Source of the DNA: Anaerolinea sp.
GTDB lineage: Bacteria; Chloroflexota; Anaerolineae; Anaerolineales; Anaerolineaceae
Direction: 5' to 3'
Length of the DNA stretch: 64,000 bases
NCBI GenBank assembly: GCA_020725865.1
Contig: DYEC01000022.1
Coordinates: 1-64,000, forward strand
The number at the start of each line of letters is the position of its first letter. Positions within the stretch are counted from its first letter, which is position 1. The position numbers and the translations under genes were made by a program. The notes under the pieces are model-generated. The model had not been told where the DNA came from. It searched no databases and saw only the letters and a program-made list of their open reading frames with translations. Of this stretch, positions 52,925 to 62,018 are shown piece after piece.

Positions 52925-54040
52925 CGCTTGGATCACCGCATCTTGTTCCTGCCGAGTCATGCTATTATAGAAAGGCAGCCTCAACAACTGATCGGCGATC
53001 TTTTCTGTGACCGGGCAATCCTGAGGTTTTCCCCCGTACTTTCTTCCCATTTCGGAAAGATGCAGTGGCTGATAGTGAAAAACGGCGACAATACCACGTT
53101 CTTTCAGGTGTTGAATCAGTGCCTGGCGGGTTGAGAGATCTGGGAGCAAGAGATAGAACATATGATATGCCTGTTCACAATGTTCTGGGACGATGGGCAG
53201 ACGTATGTTATTCTCATTGCTCCAGGTGGTCAGATTTGTATAATAATACTCCCAGATTTGCTTTCGCCGAGATTGAATAATCTGATGTTTTTCTAATTGT
53301 GCATAGAGGATTGCCGCCAGAATATCAGAGAGAAGATAACTGGAGCCAACATCCACCCAAGTGTATTTGTCCACCATGCCTCTGAAGAAACGACTGCGAT
53401 TGGTACCCTTTTCACGGATGATTTCAGCGCGTTCAATGAGAGCTGGATCATTAATGACCAATGCGCCGCCTTCACCGCAAGAGATGTTTTTTGTCTCATG
53501 AAAACTCTGGGTTGCCAGAACACCAAAAGTGCCTAAAAATTTTCCCTTGTATTTTCCGAAGAGCCCATGAGCATTATCTTCCACAACAGGTATGCTATAT
53601 CGTCCGGCGATTTCCAGAATTCTATCCATTTCGCAACTTACACCAGCATAATGAACTGGAAGGATTGCTTTGACGCGCGGTGAAATATGTTGTTCCAAAA
53701 GGCTTTCGTCCAAATTCAAGGTGTCCGGTCGGATGTCGATGAATATTGGTATTGCGCCGCGCAATGCAAAAGCGTTGATCGTGGATACAAAAGTGAAATC
53801 TGGGACGATAACTTTGTCCCCCGGCTGAATATCCAGTAGTAAGGCAGCCATTTCTAGTGCATGGGTGCAGGAAGGTGTTAGCAAGACTTTAGGTACGCCC
53901 AGTGTCTGCTCAAGGACATTCTGACTCAACCTTGTAAAATATCCATCACCCGAAATATGGTTTTTTTCATAAGCTTGAGCTACGTATTCCAGTTCTTTTC
54001 CCAACAGTTCTGGTTTGTTGAAGTCAATTATAGTGGTCAT
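52904..54040 (-). CDS. dTDP-4-amino-4,6-dideoxygalactose transaminase (WecE/RffA type)
   Basis: A 378-residue PLP-dependent sugar aminotransferase of the DegT/DnrJ/EryC1 family. The PLP Lys is in SFHETKNISCGEGGAL; EDNAHGLFGKYKG and TPSCTHALEMAALLL are family motifs. WecE makes dTDP-4-amino-4,6-dideoxygalactose (Fuc4N) from dTDP-4-keto-6-deoxyglucose. The close pattern to RffA (FHETKNISCGEGGAL) supports this subfamily, but the exact product is inference. Probably the last gene of the glycan cluster. Confidence 0.85.
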   Translation of the reverse strand: MTTIIDFNKPELLGKELEYVAQAYEKNHISGDGYFTRLSQNVLEQTLGVPKVLLTPSCTHALEMAALLLDIQPGDKVIVPDFTFVSTINAFALRGAIPIFIDIRPDTLNLDESLLEQHISPRVKAILPVHYAGVSCEMDRILEIAGRYSIPVVEDNAHGLFGKYKGKFLGTFGVLATQSFHETKNISCGEGGALVINDPALIERAEIIREKGTNRSRFFRGMVDKYTWVDVGSSYLLSDILAAILYAQLEKHQIIQSRRKQIWEYYYTNLTTWSNENNIRLPIVPEHCEQAYHMFYLLLPDLSTRQALIQHLKERGIVAVFHYQPLHLSEMGRKYGGKPQDCPVTEKIADQLLRLPFYNSMTRQEQDAVIQALYDFRA

Positions 54041-54059
54041 ATGGACTCTATCTTGCCTG

Positions 54060-54698
54060 CTATTGTTTTCTTACCAGAATGGTAAAGTCATACAAATTGT
54101 AGTCGTGTAAAAGAGCTACATTTTTGGAGAAACGTCTTTTGCAATAGTCGAATAAGAAGCACGGATCAGCAAAATACAAGTCTGGGCGTTCTTCCATACG
54201 CTCTTTATCTGAGTACTTTGTCAGGAAATTAACTGAAAATCCCTTGCTGGTCAGAGTATTTAATTTTTCCACACAAGCGAGAGTATATTCAGTCCATTGT
54301 TCGTAGCTGGCGTTGAGCCGGATATTGAATACACCGCTGGCAACTGCATAATCCACTGTGGGAATTTGCGCAATATCGCTGGTAAAAATTATTCGTTCCA
54401 TTCCTTCGTGAAGCTGTCGGGCAGTTTGTATCATCGGTTCAAGAATATCATAGCCGACATACAGAGTATATTCATATCCTTTCATACACAGGTAATCTGC
54501 CAAAGCGCCGTATCCACAGCCATAGTCGAGGATTGAGAATCCGGAGACTTCACGAATGACTTTGATTAACTGATCGAAGCGGATCTCTTGAGACTGCGGA
54601 GAATTCCAATCCGCACCCTGGGCAGTTGCTCCATAGGTGATTAGTTTATCTTTGAAATAGGCTTTGACTTGACGTAAGTTGTCTTCAAAATTCGTCAT
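54060..54698 (-). CDS. SAM-dependent methyltransferase (class I)
   Basis: 212 residues. SAM-binding motif I is ILDYGCGYGALADYL (about residue 56); motif II is YVGYDILEPMIQTA. The last part (NFLTKYSDKERMEER and FDYCKRRFSK) resembles small-molecule or sugar methylases found in surface-polysaccharide clusters. The ATG at 54698 has GGAG 6 bases before it, and the gene overlaps the WbqC gene by 14 bases, so it is translationally coupled. Acceptor unknown. Confidence 0.8.
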   Translation of the reverse strand: MTNFEDNLRQVKAYFKDKLITYGATAQGADWNSPQSQEIRFDQLIKVIREVSGFSILDYGCGYGALADYLCMKGYEYTLYVGYDILEPMIQTARQLHEGMERIIFTSDIAQIPTVDYAVASGVFNIRLNASYEQWTEYTLACVEKLNTLTSKGFSVNFLTKYSDKERMEERPDLYFADPCFLFDYCKRRFSKNVALLHDYNLYDFTILVRKQ

Positions 54699-55392
54699 AC
54701 TTTGCTCCAATGATGTAACCCAGAGCGTTTTGTCCAGTCATAAACAGCAAGTCGAGGATAGAAACTTGCGGTTCATAAGGGGGATAGAGCTGTGAGTACT
54801 CGGGGTAATCATAATGCATGTATTCTAAGCTAATGCCGGCTTGGTGAAATTTCTCTTCTTCCAGGTAGTTTTGCGCAGCCGGTCCAGTAATATAGTGGGT
54901 GGCATTTAGAAGCTGCAGGATGTTTAGTAAGCGGTCTGTTTTTACGCCGCTCGCTTTCAACTCTGATGACCGAATAAAGCGGGTCTCTGTGATTCCCAAT
55001 TCTTTCGCCAGTGTGATGGTGAAATCAATGCAAAAATCAGCCAAATATTCGTCATGCCTTTGGTAAAACTGTTCCAGTAAAGGCGCATATTGGCTAAAGA
55101 AGGGCGCTTTGCTGTATGAGAATTTGATTGTTTTCCAATGTTCCGCATTCCATGGGCGTTCCCAGGCAATACGAATCTGGTTGATGGGAGTATGCGCAAT
55201 CTGATAGCCTTTGCTATGCACAGGAATGGTCAGCCAGCGTACTCCCTGAGGGGTCTTAATCCGGTTGCGGTTTCTCCACCCCCGCCGATCATATTGAACA
55301 TCATCATAGAACACGAACACGTCGGCTTTGGCAATTTGATGAAAGTAACCCCGCCAGGGAATGTAGGAAGGCTGTAGGATGACGCATTTCAT
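54685..55392 (-). CDS. WbqC-family protein
   Basis: 235 residues. The beginning VILQPSYIPWRGYFHQI and the internal FYDDVQYDRRGWRNRN are hallmarks of the WbqC family, members of which occur with WecE-type aminotransferases and methylases in O-antigen or glycan gene clusters. The biochemical role in the family is not well known. It overlaps the GT2 gene by 4 bases (ATGA) and the methyltransferase gene by 14. Confidence 0.85.
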   Translation of the reverse strand: MKCVILQPSYIPWRGYFHQIAKADVFVFYDDVQYDRRGWRNRNRIKTPQGVRWLTIPVHSKGYQIAHTPINQIRIAWERPWNAEHWKTIKFSYSKAPFFSQYAPLLEQFYQRHDEYLADFCIDFTITLAKELGITETRFIRSSELKASGVKTDRLLNILQLLNATHYITGPAAQNYLEEEKFHQAGISLEYMHYDYPEYSQLYPPYEPQVSILDLLFMTGQNALGYIIGAKYDEF

Positions 55393-56366
55393 TTGATATC
55401 GTCCCGGTTGCTCTTTCCTTCCCGTATCACGGTCTCAACAATATAAGCGGGATGTTCCATGCTTCTATCAAACATGCGCGCCAGATACTCCCCAAAAATG
55501 CCCAGCGCGAACAGTTGTGTTCCACTAAAGATAGAGATGATCGAAGCCAGAAATGGAAAACCCGGAATGCTGCCAGCGGCTAAGTAAGTAATCACTACGT
55601 ATAGAAAAATGGCAATGCCAAATAACGTTGCAAAGAAACCTAACCAGCTTGCAAAGCGAAGCGGTACGGTACTAAAACCGGTCAGAATCAGAAGCGCCTG
55701 CCCTGCCAGTTTTGCAAAATTGTAGTTTGATTTTCCCTGTTCTCTGGGGTTTGCTTCGATTGTCACATTGGAAAACCGGGTTGTGCCCCAGGAAAGCAGT
55801 GCATCCAGGATAACACCAGGGCTTTGATAACGCGAAAAAGCCTTGCGTAAATCCGTACGGAACGCACGAAAAGAACCGATGTCTTTCACAGTTCTGACAT
55901 TCATAATGAATGCCAGGGTGCGTTTGGTCACGTAAGAGAAAAAATTTCGCCAGAGTGAGTGTGGTAACTTATTAGGGATCCCATAAACGACATCATGACC
56001 TTCTTGTAGCTTGGCAATTAGCTTTGGAATTTCTTCCGGTGGGTGTTGCAGGTCGTCATCCATCGTAACGCAGATCGGGTAGCGCGCCGCTCGCACACCA
56101 CACAACAACGCGTTGTGTTGCCCATAGTTACGCATCAGATTAATCCCAACAATCCAAGAATGCTGACGGCTCAATGTTTCGATCATTTGCCAGCTTTGAT
56201 CCTGGCTGCCATCGTTAACCAGAATGACCTCGTGCTCTTCAGCGATTTGGGATAATGTCTGTTCTAGGCGTTCGATCAAGGGTTGGAGGGTTGCCTGGCT
56301 GTTATAGACGGGTATAACAACCGAGCAGGAAACTCTTTTGGTGGTGCTGGGTGACTTCAGGTTCAT
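55389..56366 (-). CDS. Glycosyltransferase family 2, membrane (DPM1/ArnC type)
   Basis: 325 residues. A GT-A domain (about 10-225) with VVIPVYNSQATL, LVNDGSQDQSW and the metal site TMDDDLQHPPEEI is followed by two transmembrane helices (about 240-300), as in polyprenyl-phosphate sugar transferases such as ArnC and GtrB. It probably transfers a sugar to a lipid carrier on the cytoplasmic face. The donor is unknown. It precedes WbqC. Confidence 0.9.
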   Translation of the reverse strand: MNLKSPSTTKRVSCSVVIPVYNSQATLQPLIERLEQTLSQIAEEHEVILVNDGSQDQSWQMIETLSRQHSWIVGINLMRNYGQHNALLCGVRAARYPICVTMDDDLQHPPEEIPKLIAKLQEGHDVVYGIPNKLPHSLWRNFFSYVTKRTLAFIMNVRTVKDIGSFRAFRTDLRKAFSRYQSPGVILDALLSWGTTRFSNVTIEANPREQGKSNYNFAKLAGQALLILTGFSTVPLRFASWLGFFATLFGIAIFLYVVITYLAAGSIPGFPFLASIISIFSGTQLFALGIFGEYLARMFDRSMEHPAYIVETVIREGKSNRDDIK

Positions 56367-56384
56367 TTTTTCACTTGGGTATTA

Positions 56385-58397
56385 TCATTCAGGGCAGTCA
56401 AGCGAGTTCTTTGCTACACGAATTTGTTTGAGAATATCCTGGGCTGGGTTGGTTTCCTTTTGTAATTTTAACACCAGCTTACAGAGAGGAATCTGCAAAT
56501 TGTGATTCTTATCATGTGCTAAGTTAATTAACTCAATGGCTCGCTCCCAGTTTCCAGTATATACATATCCCTCAATAAACGTGAATAACTCGGCGCCTTC
56601 TGAGGGACTGAATCCAAGCTGAAATGCTTCATCTCCAAGTCTGACCACTTCTTCCCAGTCTCTCTGCTGGCGTGCTAGCTCAGCTTTTTGGAAATAGTAA
56701 CACCATTGATGTTCAGGTTCCTGACCAAAAATTTCTTGCGGAGGTCGGGCAGGAATGGCAGGGTTGGTAATAACCTGACTCAGATGCGAGATTGGTATGG
56801 CTTCAGCGAGTTCTTGCGGAAAGATTGGGAGGTCCTTATCGCGCTTTGGGTCAATCACGCGCAAACAGGCTGGGGGCGAGTAAAAGAAAACGAGGATTTC
56901 AGAGGTTGAGCCTTTGAAGGTCATACTGCGAAAACCCTGTGTGATAGGCAGTCCTTCTTTGTAGCCCGGAAGGCTTCCGCCCAGCCGAACGGTCGAGAAT
57001 GCAAGATAGTAAGGCAATATTGAAGAGTTTGTTTCCGGTGCGTAAATCCAATTGAGCGGGGCTGTCAAAGAGTTATCACTGTAATAAGTCATCGGCAGGG
57101 CATGGGTAAGTAAGTAAGTGCCCGGTTTCAAGCCTGGTACCCGCCAAGTTAATTGCCAAAACATATTCTTTTGGGTTTCCCATTCCCTACGATATGTATT
57201 GGTGTTTTCAAAGTGGGAACCAATTGCCATGGAGATAATCAAGCTCAGAATGATGATTTTTTGATGGTGTTTTTTAATGAGCCAATCAATCAGGGCAACA
57301 ATAAAAATACATCCTCCCAGCATAAAGACCAGATTAAAGCGGTCATAAGGAAACTGGAGTGTAAGGGGGAGATTTGTTATCCAAAACGGCGCGCCTGCGA
57401 AGGTCAGTGCCATTAATCCGACAATCAATTCCTGTCCACCCCAAGGTTTATCCTGATCGTTTTGCACTTTCAAGCGACTCAGGTAGAACAAGGTTAGTGG
57501 TAACATAACGAAGACAATTACCCAGAAGAGAGTGGAAGCAGTAGTTGTAAAATCTTTGCTTGAGGGAAATCGGAACGGCTCAATCCATGCTAGCCAACCT
57601 GACGTATAGATGTCTTGAATGATTCGCCATAGTAAATGAAATAATGTGCTTGGTGGATTTTGCTTCAGTTCTCCAATCAGTTCGGGTCTGTAAGTGGGAA
57701 ATTGAAAAATTGCTACCCGCCAGATCAGGTAGGCAGCCGAAGTAATCATATATGGAATCCAGTGGCGAAGGGTCTTTTGAATGTGTTGTTTGAGGGGAAG
57801 CGAATCTTCTGCCAGGATTAACCAGATAAACACAGGGCGCAAGAGATCAAGTCCAAGATAGTATTCCGTAGCAAGCGTGCAAGCCAGATAGCTGATAATT
57901 GCCAGGGTGGTGTAAAGTGTGTATCGCTTGGGTGTTCGCAACGCCTTGAACGTGAAACCAAAAGACGCTAGGTAACTGGCAAGCAAAAACAATCCATTGC
58001 TATACACAACAGAGATAGGTTGCTGCTTGAAGCCTGGGTAAATTGCAAATAAGATGGCAACCCATGCAACCCGTTGCCGATGATTAGGCCAGAGATTGCC
58101 GAAAGACCACCACAGGATAACTGCTGTTAACCAGCGGCTTAAGATGCCCAAAATCTGCCACTGCCAGGGAATGGTTTTCAGAATGGCAGTAGTTATCACA
58201 TAAATTCCTGCCAGAAAGGGACGATCACCCGAAAATGCAGCGGGGTAGCCCAGGGGGCCAAACGCGTGGGCAAACCACATCATCGGCCAGTCATCCCAAT
58301 AGAATCCCAAAAAGGGCACTAAGATCCCAAAGGCTGAGAGGCAAAAAAATAGGATTGCCCAGGGTATGGATTTCATCCCAAATTTTGGTAAACGCAT
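56385..58397 (-). CDS. Polytopic membrane protein, probable GT-C-type glycosyltransferase, with TPR-like C-terminus
   Basis: About 670 residues. Roughly 10-11 hydrophobic helices (about 10-410) and a large soluble C-terminal part. The first loop has a YWDDWPM pair of acidic residues, as expected for GT-C enzymes that use lipid-linked sugars. Residues about 560-665 look like helical TPR repeats (ELARQQRDWEEVVRLGDEA, GNWERAIELIN). It is adjacent to GT2 (18 bases), suggesting that the GT2 makes the lipid-sugar which this protein uses. The start at 58397 or 9 bases upstream is uncertain. Confidence 0.65.
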   Translation of the reverse strand: MRLPKFGMKSIPWAILFFCLSAFGILVPFLGFYWDDWPMMWFAHAFGPLGYPAAFSGDRPFLAGIYVITTAILKTIPWQWQILGILSRWLTAVILWWSFGNLWPNHRQRVAWVAILFAIYPGFKQQPISVVYSNGLFLLASYLASFGFTFKALRTPKRYTLYTTLAIISYLACTLATEYYLGLDLLRPVFIWLILAEDSLPLKQHIQKTLRHWIPYMITSAAYLIWRVAIFQFPTYRPELIGELKQNPPSTLFHLLWRIIQDIYTSGWLAWIEPFRFPSSKDFTTTASTLFWVIVFVMLPLTLFYLSRLKVQNDQDKPWGGQELIVGLMALTFAGAPFWITNLPLTLQFPYDRFNLVFMLGGCIFIVALIDWLIKKHHQKIIILSLIISMAIGSHFENTNTYRREWETQKNMFWQLTWRVPGLKPGTYLLTHALPMTYYSDNSLTAPLNWIYAPETNSSILPYYLAFSTVRLGGSLPGYKEGLPITQGFRSMTFKGSTSEILVFFYSPPACLRVIDPKRDKDLPIFPQELAEAIPISHLSQVITNPAIPARPPQEIFGQEPEHQWCYYFQKAELARQQRDWEEVVRLGDEAFQLGFSPSEGAELFTFIEGYVYTGNWERAIELINLAHDKNHNLQIPLCKLVLKLQKETNPAQDILKQIRVAKNSLDCPE

Positions 58398-58490
58398 AAA
58401 AAGCATATCCCAAGGTGTGATTTATGACCTCGGTCATGAAGAGCGTAAGCGAAGTCCGCAAAATTTTACCACCACTTTGCTGCCTAAAAG

Positions 58491-58528
58491 ACACAAAAAA
58501 TAATAGGGTGCTTTACACCAAAGCACCC
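58491..58528 (-). terminator. Terminator of the acyl-CoA synthetase gene
   Basis: A 9-bp stem GGGTGCTTT/AAAGCACCC with a 5-base loop, followed on the minus strand by a T-rich stretch (TATTATTTTTT). It lies 25 bases after the stop codon. Confidence 0.85.
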
Positions 58529-58553
58529 CATTGTTCTTCACGTAAAAGCTGAT

Positions 58554-60674
58554 TTACTTGTTCTTCAAGATAATGCGTGCGTCAACCACTTTGGCGCCTT
58601 TGCCTTCCTCGTACACAAGCACTGGGTTGGCATCTGATTCGCTGATCTCATCTGCCAGATCCAGAATCATGTTGGAATACTTGCAAACGGTTTCTGCAAG
58701 TGCCTGGCGGTCGCGAGGTTTCTCGCCACGCACACCAGCGAGAATGGGCGCGCCACGTATTTCGTCCAGCATTCGAATCGCTTGTTTTGTGGTTACTGGA
58801 GCAACTCTAAATGTCACGTCTTTAAGAACTTCAACAAAGATTCCGCCGAGCCCGAACATCATGGTTGGGCCAAATGTTGGATCATTGACAGAACCAAGGA
58901 TTACTTCTGTTCCCCATGGTGCCATTTCCTGAACAACGATACCATGAATATTGGCATCTGGTTTGTAAGATTTGGCATTGTTCATAATTGTAGTGTAAGC
59001 TTCGCGGACTGCATGGTCATCCTTGAGGTTGACCTTGACGCCCCCTGCATCTGATTTGTGCAAAATATCGGGAGAGACGATTTTCATTACAACCGGATAA
59101 CCAATTTTGCGAGCCAGGGAGACAGCTTCTTCCTCACTTTTTGCCAGGTACGTTTGTGTGACAGGCAAGCCATAGAGGGCAAAGATTTGCTTGGCTTCAA
59201 TTTCTGTAAGCGAATCACGCCCATCGGCGCGGGCCGCATTGATGATTTCTATTGCAGCATCGCGATGGTCATTCTGACAGATTTCAATATCCTCATTTGC
59301 AAATTCTTTGACATGGGCATACTCCCGCAAGGCCGATATGGCGTTCACTGCGACATCTGGAGCGCCATAGGCTGGGATACCATGTTCAACCAGCCAACGC
59401 ATGGCTTCTGCGGATCGCTCACCGCCTACGAATGAAACGGTCACAGGTTTATCCTTGACACCCGAATCTTGAACTGCTTTATAAATGCTTTGAGCAATTT
59501 CCAGTGGATTGGTGATGGCGGTCTCGCAGTACAAAACTACAATACCATCTACCCAAGGGTGTTTCAAAGCGAGCTGAGTAGTTCCCTGATACCATTCGTT
59601 TCCAGCCATGCCGGTCATATCAACCGGGTTTTTGGGAGAACCATAATCCGGCATATACTGTCTCATCTCAGCTTGAAGGTCGGCTGGTGCAAACTTCAAT
59701 GGTACATTGTAGCGTTCTGCTGCATCTGTGGCTAATACTCCCACGCCACCGCCGTTTGTGATGATAAGCAGGTTTTCACCACGCATTGGCGGTTGCAATG
59801 AAAGGGATAAGGTTAAATCAAACAGATTGTCCAGGTCTGTAGCCTGAAGTACACCGGCTTGCTGAAAGGCAGCACCATAAACTTTAACTGCGCCTGCCAG
59901 TGAACCGGTGTGTGAAGCGGCAGCAGCCGCTCCATGGGCGGATACACCAGCCTTGAGGGCAATGATGGGTTTGGTTGCTTTTTTACAAACATCGATGAAA
60001 CGTCGTCCGTCTTTTAAGCCCTCGATGTATAAAGTAACACAGGATGTATTTTCATCTTCATTCAACCATTCAATGGTATCTGCAATGCTTACGTCAGACA
60101 TGTTACCAATAGAAATGAGTTTGTCAAATCCAACCCGGCGTGTAAATGTAGCAGCATCAATGGCGATCAAGAGAGCGCCGCTTTGAGAGACCAGGGAGGC
60201 TTTTCCTGCCAGCGGTAGAAAGGGAGCGAATGAGGCATTTAATCTGTCAGAATTTGATAATGTGCCGACAATATTTGGCCCGAGCACCCGCATTCCATAG
60301 CTATGGGCAATGTCAACAACCTGTTGTTCCAGGTCTTTTTCGCCAACCTCACTGAAACCAGAGGTGATTACAATCAGACCCTTGACTTTTTTCTTTCCAC
60401 ATTCTTCTGCAGCTTGTGGAACAATTTTGGCTGGTACGGTGATGACGGCAGCATCAATTGGTCCTGGCACATCAGTCACTGTTGGGTAGACTTTTAATCC
60501 CAAAATTTCTTTTATTTCATCTGCTTTGGGATTGATAGGATATATTTTTCCAATGTATTGCGCTTCAATCAGGTTTTTAATTACTGTGTAACCTATCTTA
60601 CCGGGTTGAGCTGATGCCCCAACGACAGCCACGGATTTAGGGCGAAAGAGGCCGTCCAGAACTTCCTTGTTCAC
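58554..60674 (-). CDS. Acyl-CoA synthetase (ADP/NDP-forming), fused alpha and beta subunits
   Basis: A 706-residue protein. The N-terminal CoA-binding Rossmann domain (SVAVVGASAQPGKIGY) is followed by the ligase domain, with the phospho-His in AASHTGSLAG (about residue 255). The C-terminal ATP-grasp part (beta) has the ATP-binding MKIVSPDILHKSDAGGVK and MFGLGGIFVEV. It makes ATP from an acyl-CoA (acetyl-CoA or another), typical of fermentative anaerobes, or works in reverse. The start is GTG at 60674 with AGGAGG upstream. Single-gene unit with terminator. Acyl specificity unknown. Confidence 0.93.
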   Translation of the reverse strand: MNKEVLDGLFRPKSVAVVGASAQPGKIGYTVIKNLIEAQYIGKIYPINPKADEIKEILGLKVYPTVTDVPGPIDAAVITVPAKIVPQAAEECGKKKVKGLIVITSGFSEVGEKDLEQQVVDIAHSYGMRVLGPNIVGTLSNSDRLNASFAPFLPLAGKASLVSQSGALLIAIDAATFTRRVGFDKLISIGNMSDVSIADTIEWLNEDENTSCVTLYIEGLKDGRRFIDVCKKATKPIIALKAGVSAHGAAAAASHTGSLAGAVKVYGAAFQQAGVLQATDLDNLFDLTLSLSLQPPMRGENLLIITNGGGVGVLATDAAERYNVPLKFAPADLQAEMRQYMPDYGSPKNPVDMTGMAGNEWYQGTTQLALKHPWVDGIVVLYCETAITNPLEIAQSIYKAVQDSGVKDKPVTVSFVGGERSAEAMRWLVEHGIPAYGAPDVAVNAISALREYAHVKEFANEDIEICQNDHRDAAIEIINAARADGRDSLTEIEAKQIFALYGLPVTQTYLAKSEEEAVSLARKIGYPVVMKIVSPDILHKSDAGGVKVNLKDDHAVREAYTTIMNNAKSYKPDANIHGIVVQEMAPWGTEVILGSVNDPTFGPTMMFGLGGIFVEVLKDVTFRVAPVTTKQAIRMLDEIRGAPILAGVRGEKPRDRQALAETVCKYSNMILDLADEISESDANPVLVYEEGKGAKVVDARIILKNK

Positions 60675-60887
60675 GTTTCATTCCTCCTGTTTCGAGATCA
60701 TTTTATACAGCATTTGCACCTTTGGCTTCAAATCAACATGGGCAATATTGTCTGGTTTGCTAGAGAGCCCATAATCTAATTGTATGCAGTTTTTCGTAAA
60801 CAAAAGTCCCGTTTTGGGTAGTCATTTATCATTTGTTTGACAACCAACCAATGAGAGATAAACTTTGTAAGCCTGAAATGCGTGTGG
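60675..60887. other. Intergenic region without recognised feature
   Basis: About 213 bases between the acyl-CoA synthetase start and the end of the zinc-ribbon protein gene. Apart from the ribosome site AGGAGG of the synthetase I see no convincing gene, tRNA or strong hairpin. Confidence 0.4.
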
Positions 60888-61964
60888 CTAATGCGGCGAA
60901 ATAGAAACAACGTTACCGAAACCATTGACGGTCAGTAACCACTCACTGCCAGGTTGACACTTGGTGAACAAATCCGGGTCATCCGTTTTCAGTTCGTATG
61001 GGCCCTGATCTGTCTCAAAAGTTATCGTATATATTTCAGAACGATCACCAATTCGCTGGTTTGTTAGGAGGGTAGGGATGGGCCATACAGGTGAGAAATC
61101 GTTTCCCCGCATGGTAACTCGATCATAGGTTGACCATTCGTCAATCGTAAATTCGCAAAAATCCAGATAAACACGATACTCACAATCCTGGACGACCTCT
61201 CCAAATCCAGTGCCTCGATCAATTGTGTAAGGCGTACCACAAACCTTTTCAGCATCAGGTGCAGGTTCGCTTTGGGTGTGATGAAATTGTTTCCGACATG
61301 ATCCAATAACCGCATCGCTAGGAATTTCGTCCTTCCAGCCCTGCCTTGTAACAGGTCCAAACTGTTCAATTTCTATTGCGCGTTCCCAACCAACACTTCG
61401 CACTGTTCCTACCAGTTCCGATTTTGAAAACAGATTAATGCTAAGCAGGATCAACATCCCGCAGAGAAATAATGCTGCTAATACCAGAATAATGGCAATC
61501 GTTCTTTTTTGCTTTACCGGAGGAGTGGGAATTGCAGCAGGTTGACTTATTTCTGCTAACGGACCGCCGCACTTCTGGCAGGTTTGTGCATTTGGTGGAT
61601 TGATCTCACCGCAGTTAGGGCATTGGGTTTGTTTTTGAACCCCACCACTTTGAAAGGCCCCCACGATTTGGCCACTTATCCGTTTTTTGCCTTCTTTAAG
61701 GTCTCCACCACATTGAACGCATACAGTTGCGGTAGCAGAATTACGGGTGCCACAGAAACCGCAATGAACATCTGCATCCGCTTTTGCCTGTTCGATTTTT
61801 TTTTCGTCCTCAAGCAGTTTCTGTTCGATGTCTTGTTCAAAAGCAACATTTTCCGGTTGGGGAGAACCGCAGCTACTACAGGTTTTTTGGTCACCCGGGT
61901 TTCTGGTCTTACAGTTTGGACAAACCCAGACGAGCCTGACATAACCAAGGGTTTCCTTGCTCAT
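60888..61964 (-). CDS. Membrane protein with three zinc ribbons
   Basis: 358 residues. Three zinc-binding units lie in the first 145 residues. One is a RanBP2-like finger (WVCPNCKTRN ... CSSCGSPQ), the second CGFCGTRN ... CVQCGGDL and the third CPNCGEIN ... CQKCGGPL. A transmembrane helix (about 160-180) follows, then an extracytoplasmic beta-rich domain with Trp and Cys residues (WERAIEIEQ, CGTPYTID, CEYRVYLDFCEF). The zinc ribbons thus lie in the cytoplasm and the sensor-like domain outside. Function unknown; signal transfer or protein binding is only inferred. No partner gene is adjacent. Confidence 0.7.
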   Translation of the reverse strand: MSKETLGYVRLVWVCPNCKTRNPGDQKTCSSCGSPQPENVAFEQDIEQKLLEDEKKIEQAKADADVHCGFCGTRNSATATVCVQCGGDLKEGKKRISGQIVGAFQSGGVQKQTQCPNCGEINPPNAQTCQKCGGPLAEISQPAAIPTPPVKQKRTIAIILVLAALFLCGMLILLSINLFSKSELVGTVRSVGWERAIEIEQFGPVTRQGWKDEIPSDAVIGSCRKQFHHTQSEPAPDAEKVCGTPYTIDRGTGFGEVVQDCEYRVYLDFCEFTIDEWSTYDRVTMRGNDFSPVWPIPTLLTNQRIGDRSEIYTITFETDQGPYELKTDDPDLFTKCQPGSEWLLTVNGFGNVVSISPH

Positions 61965-62018
61965 ACCTACACCTTTACAATACGCTATTGCCTCAAGTCA
62001 AGTTACCTTTTGCGATGA

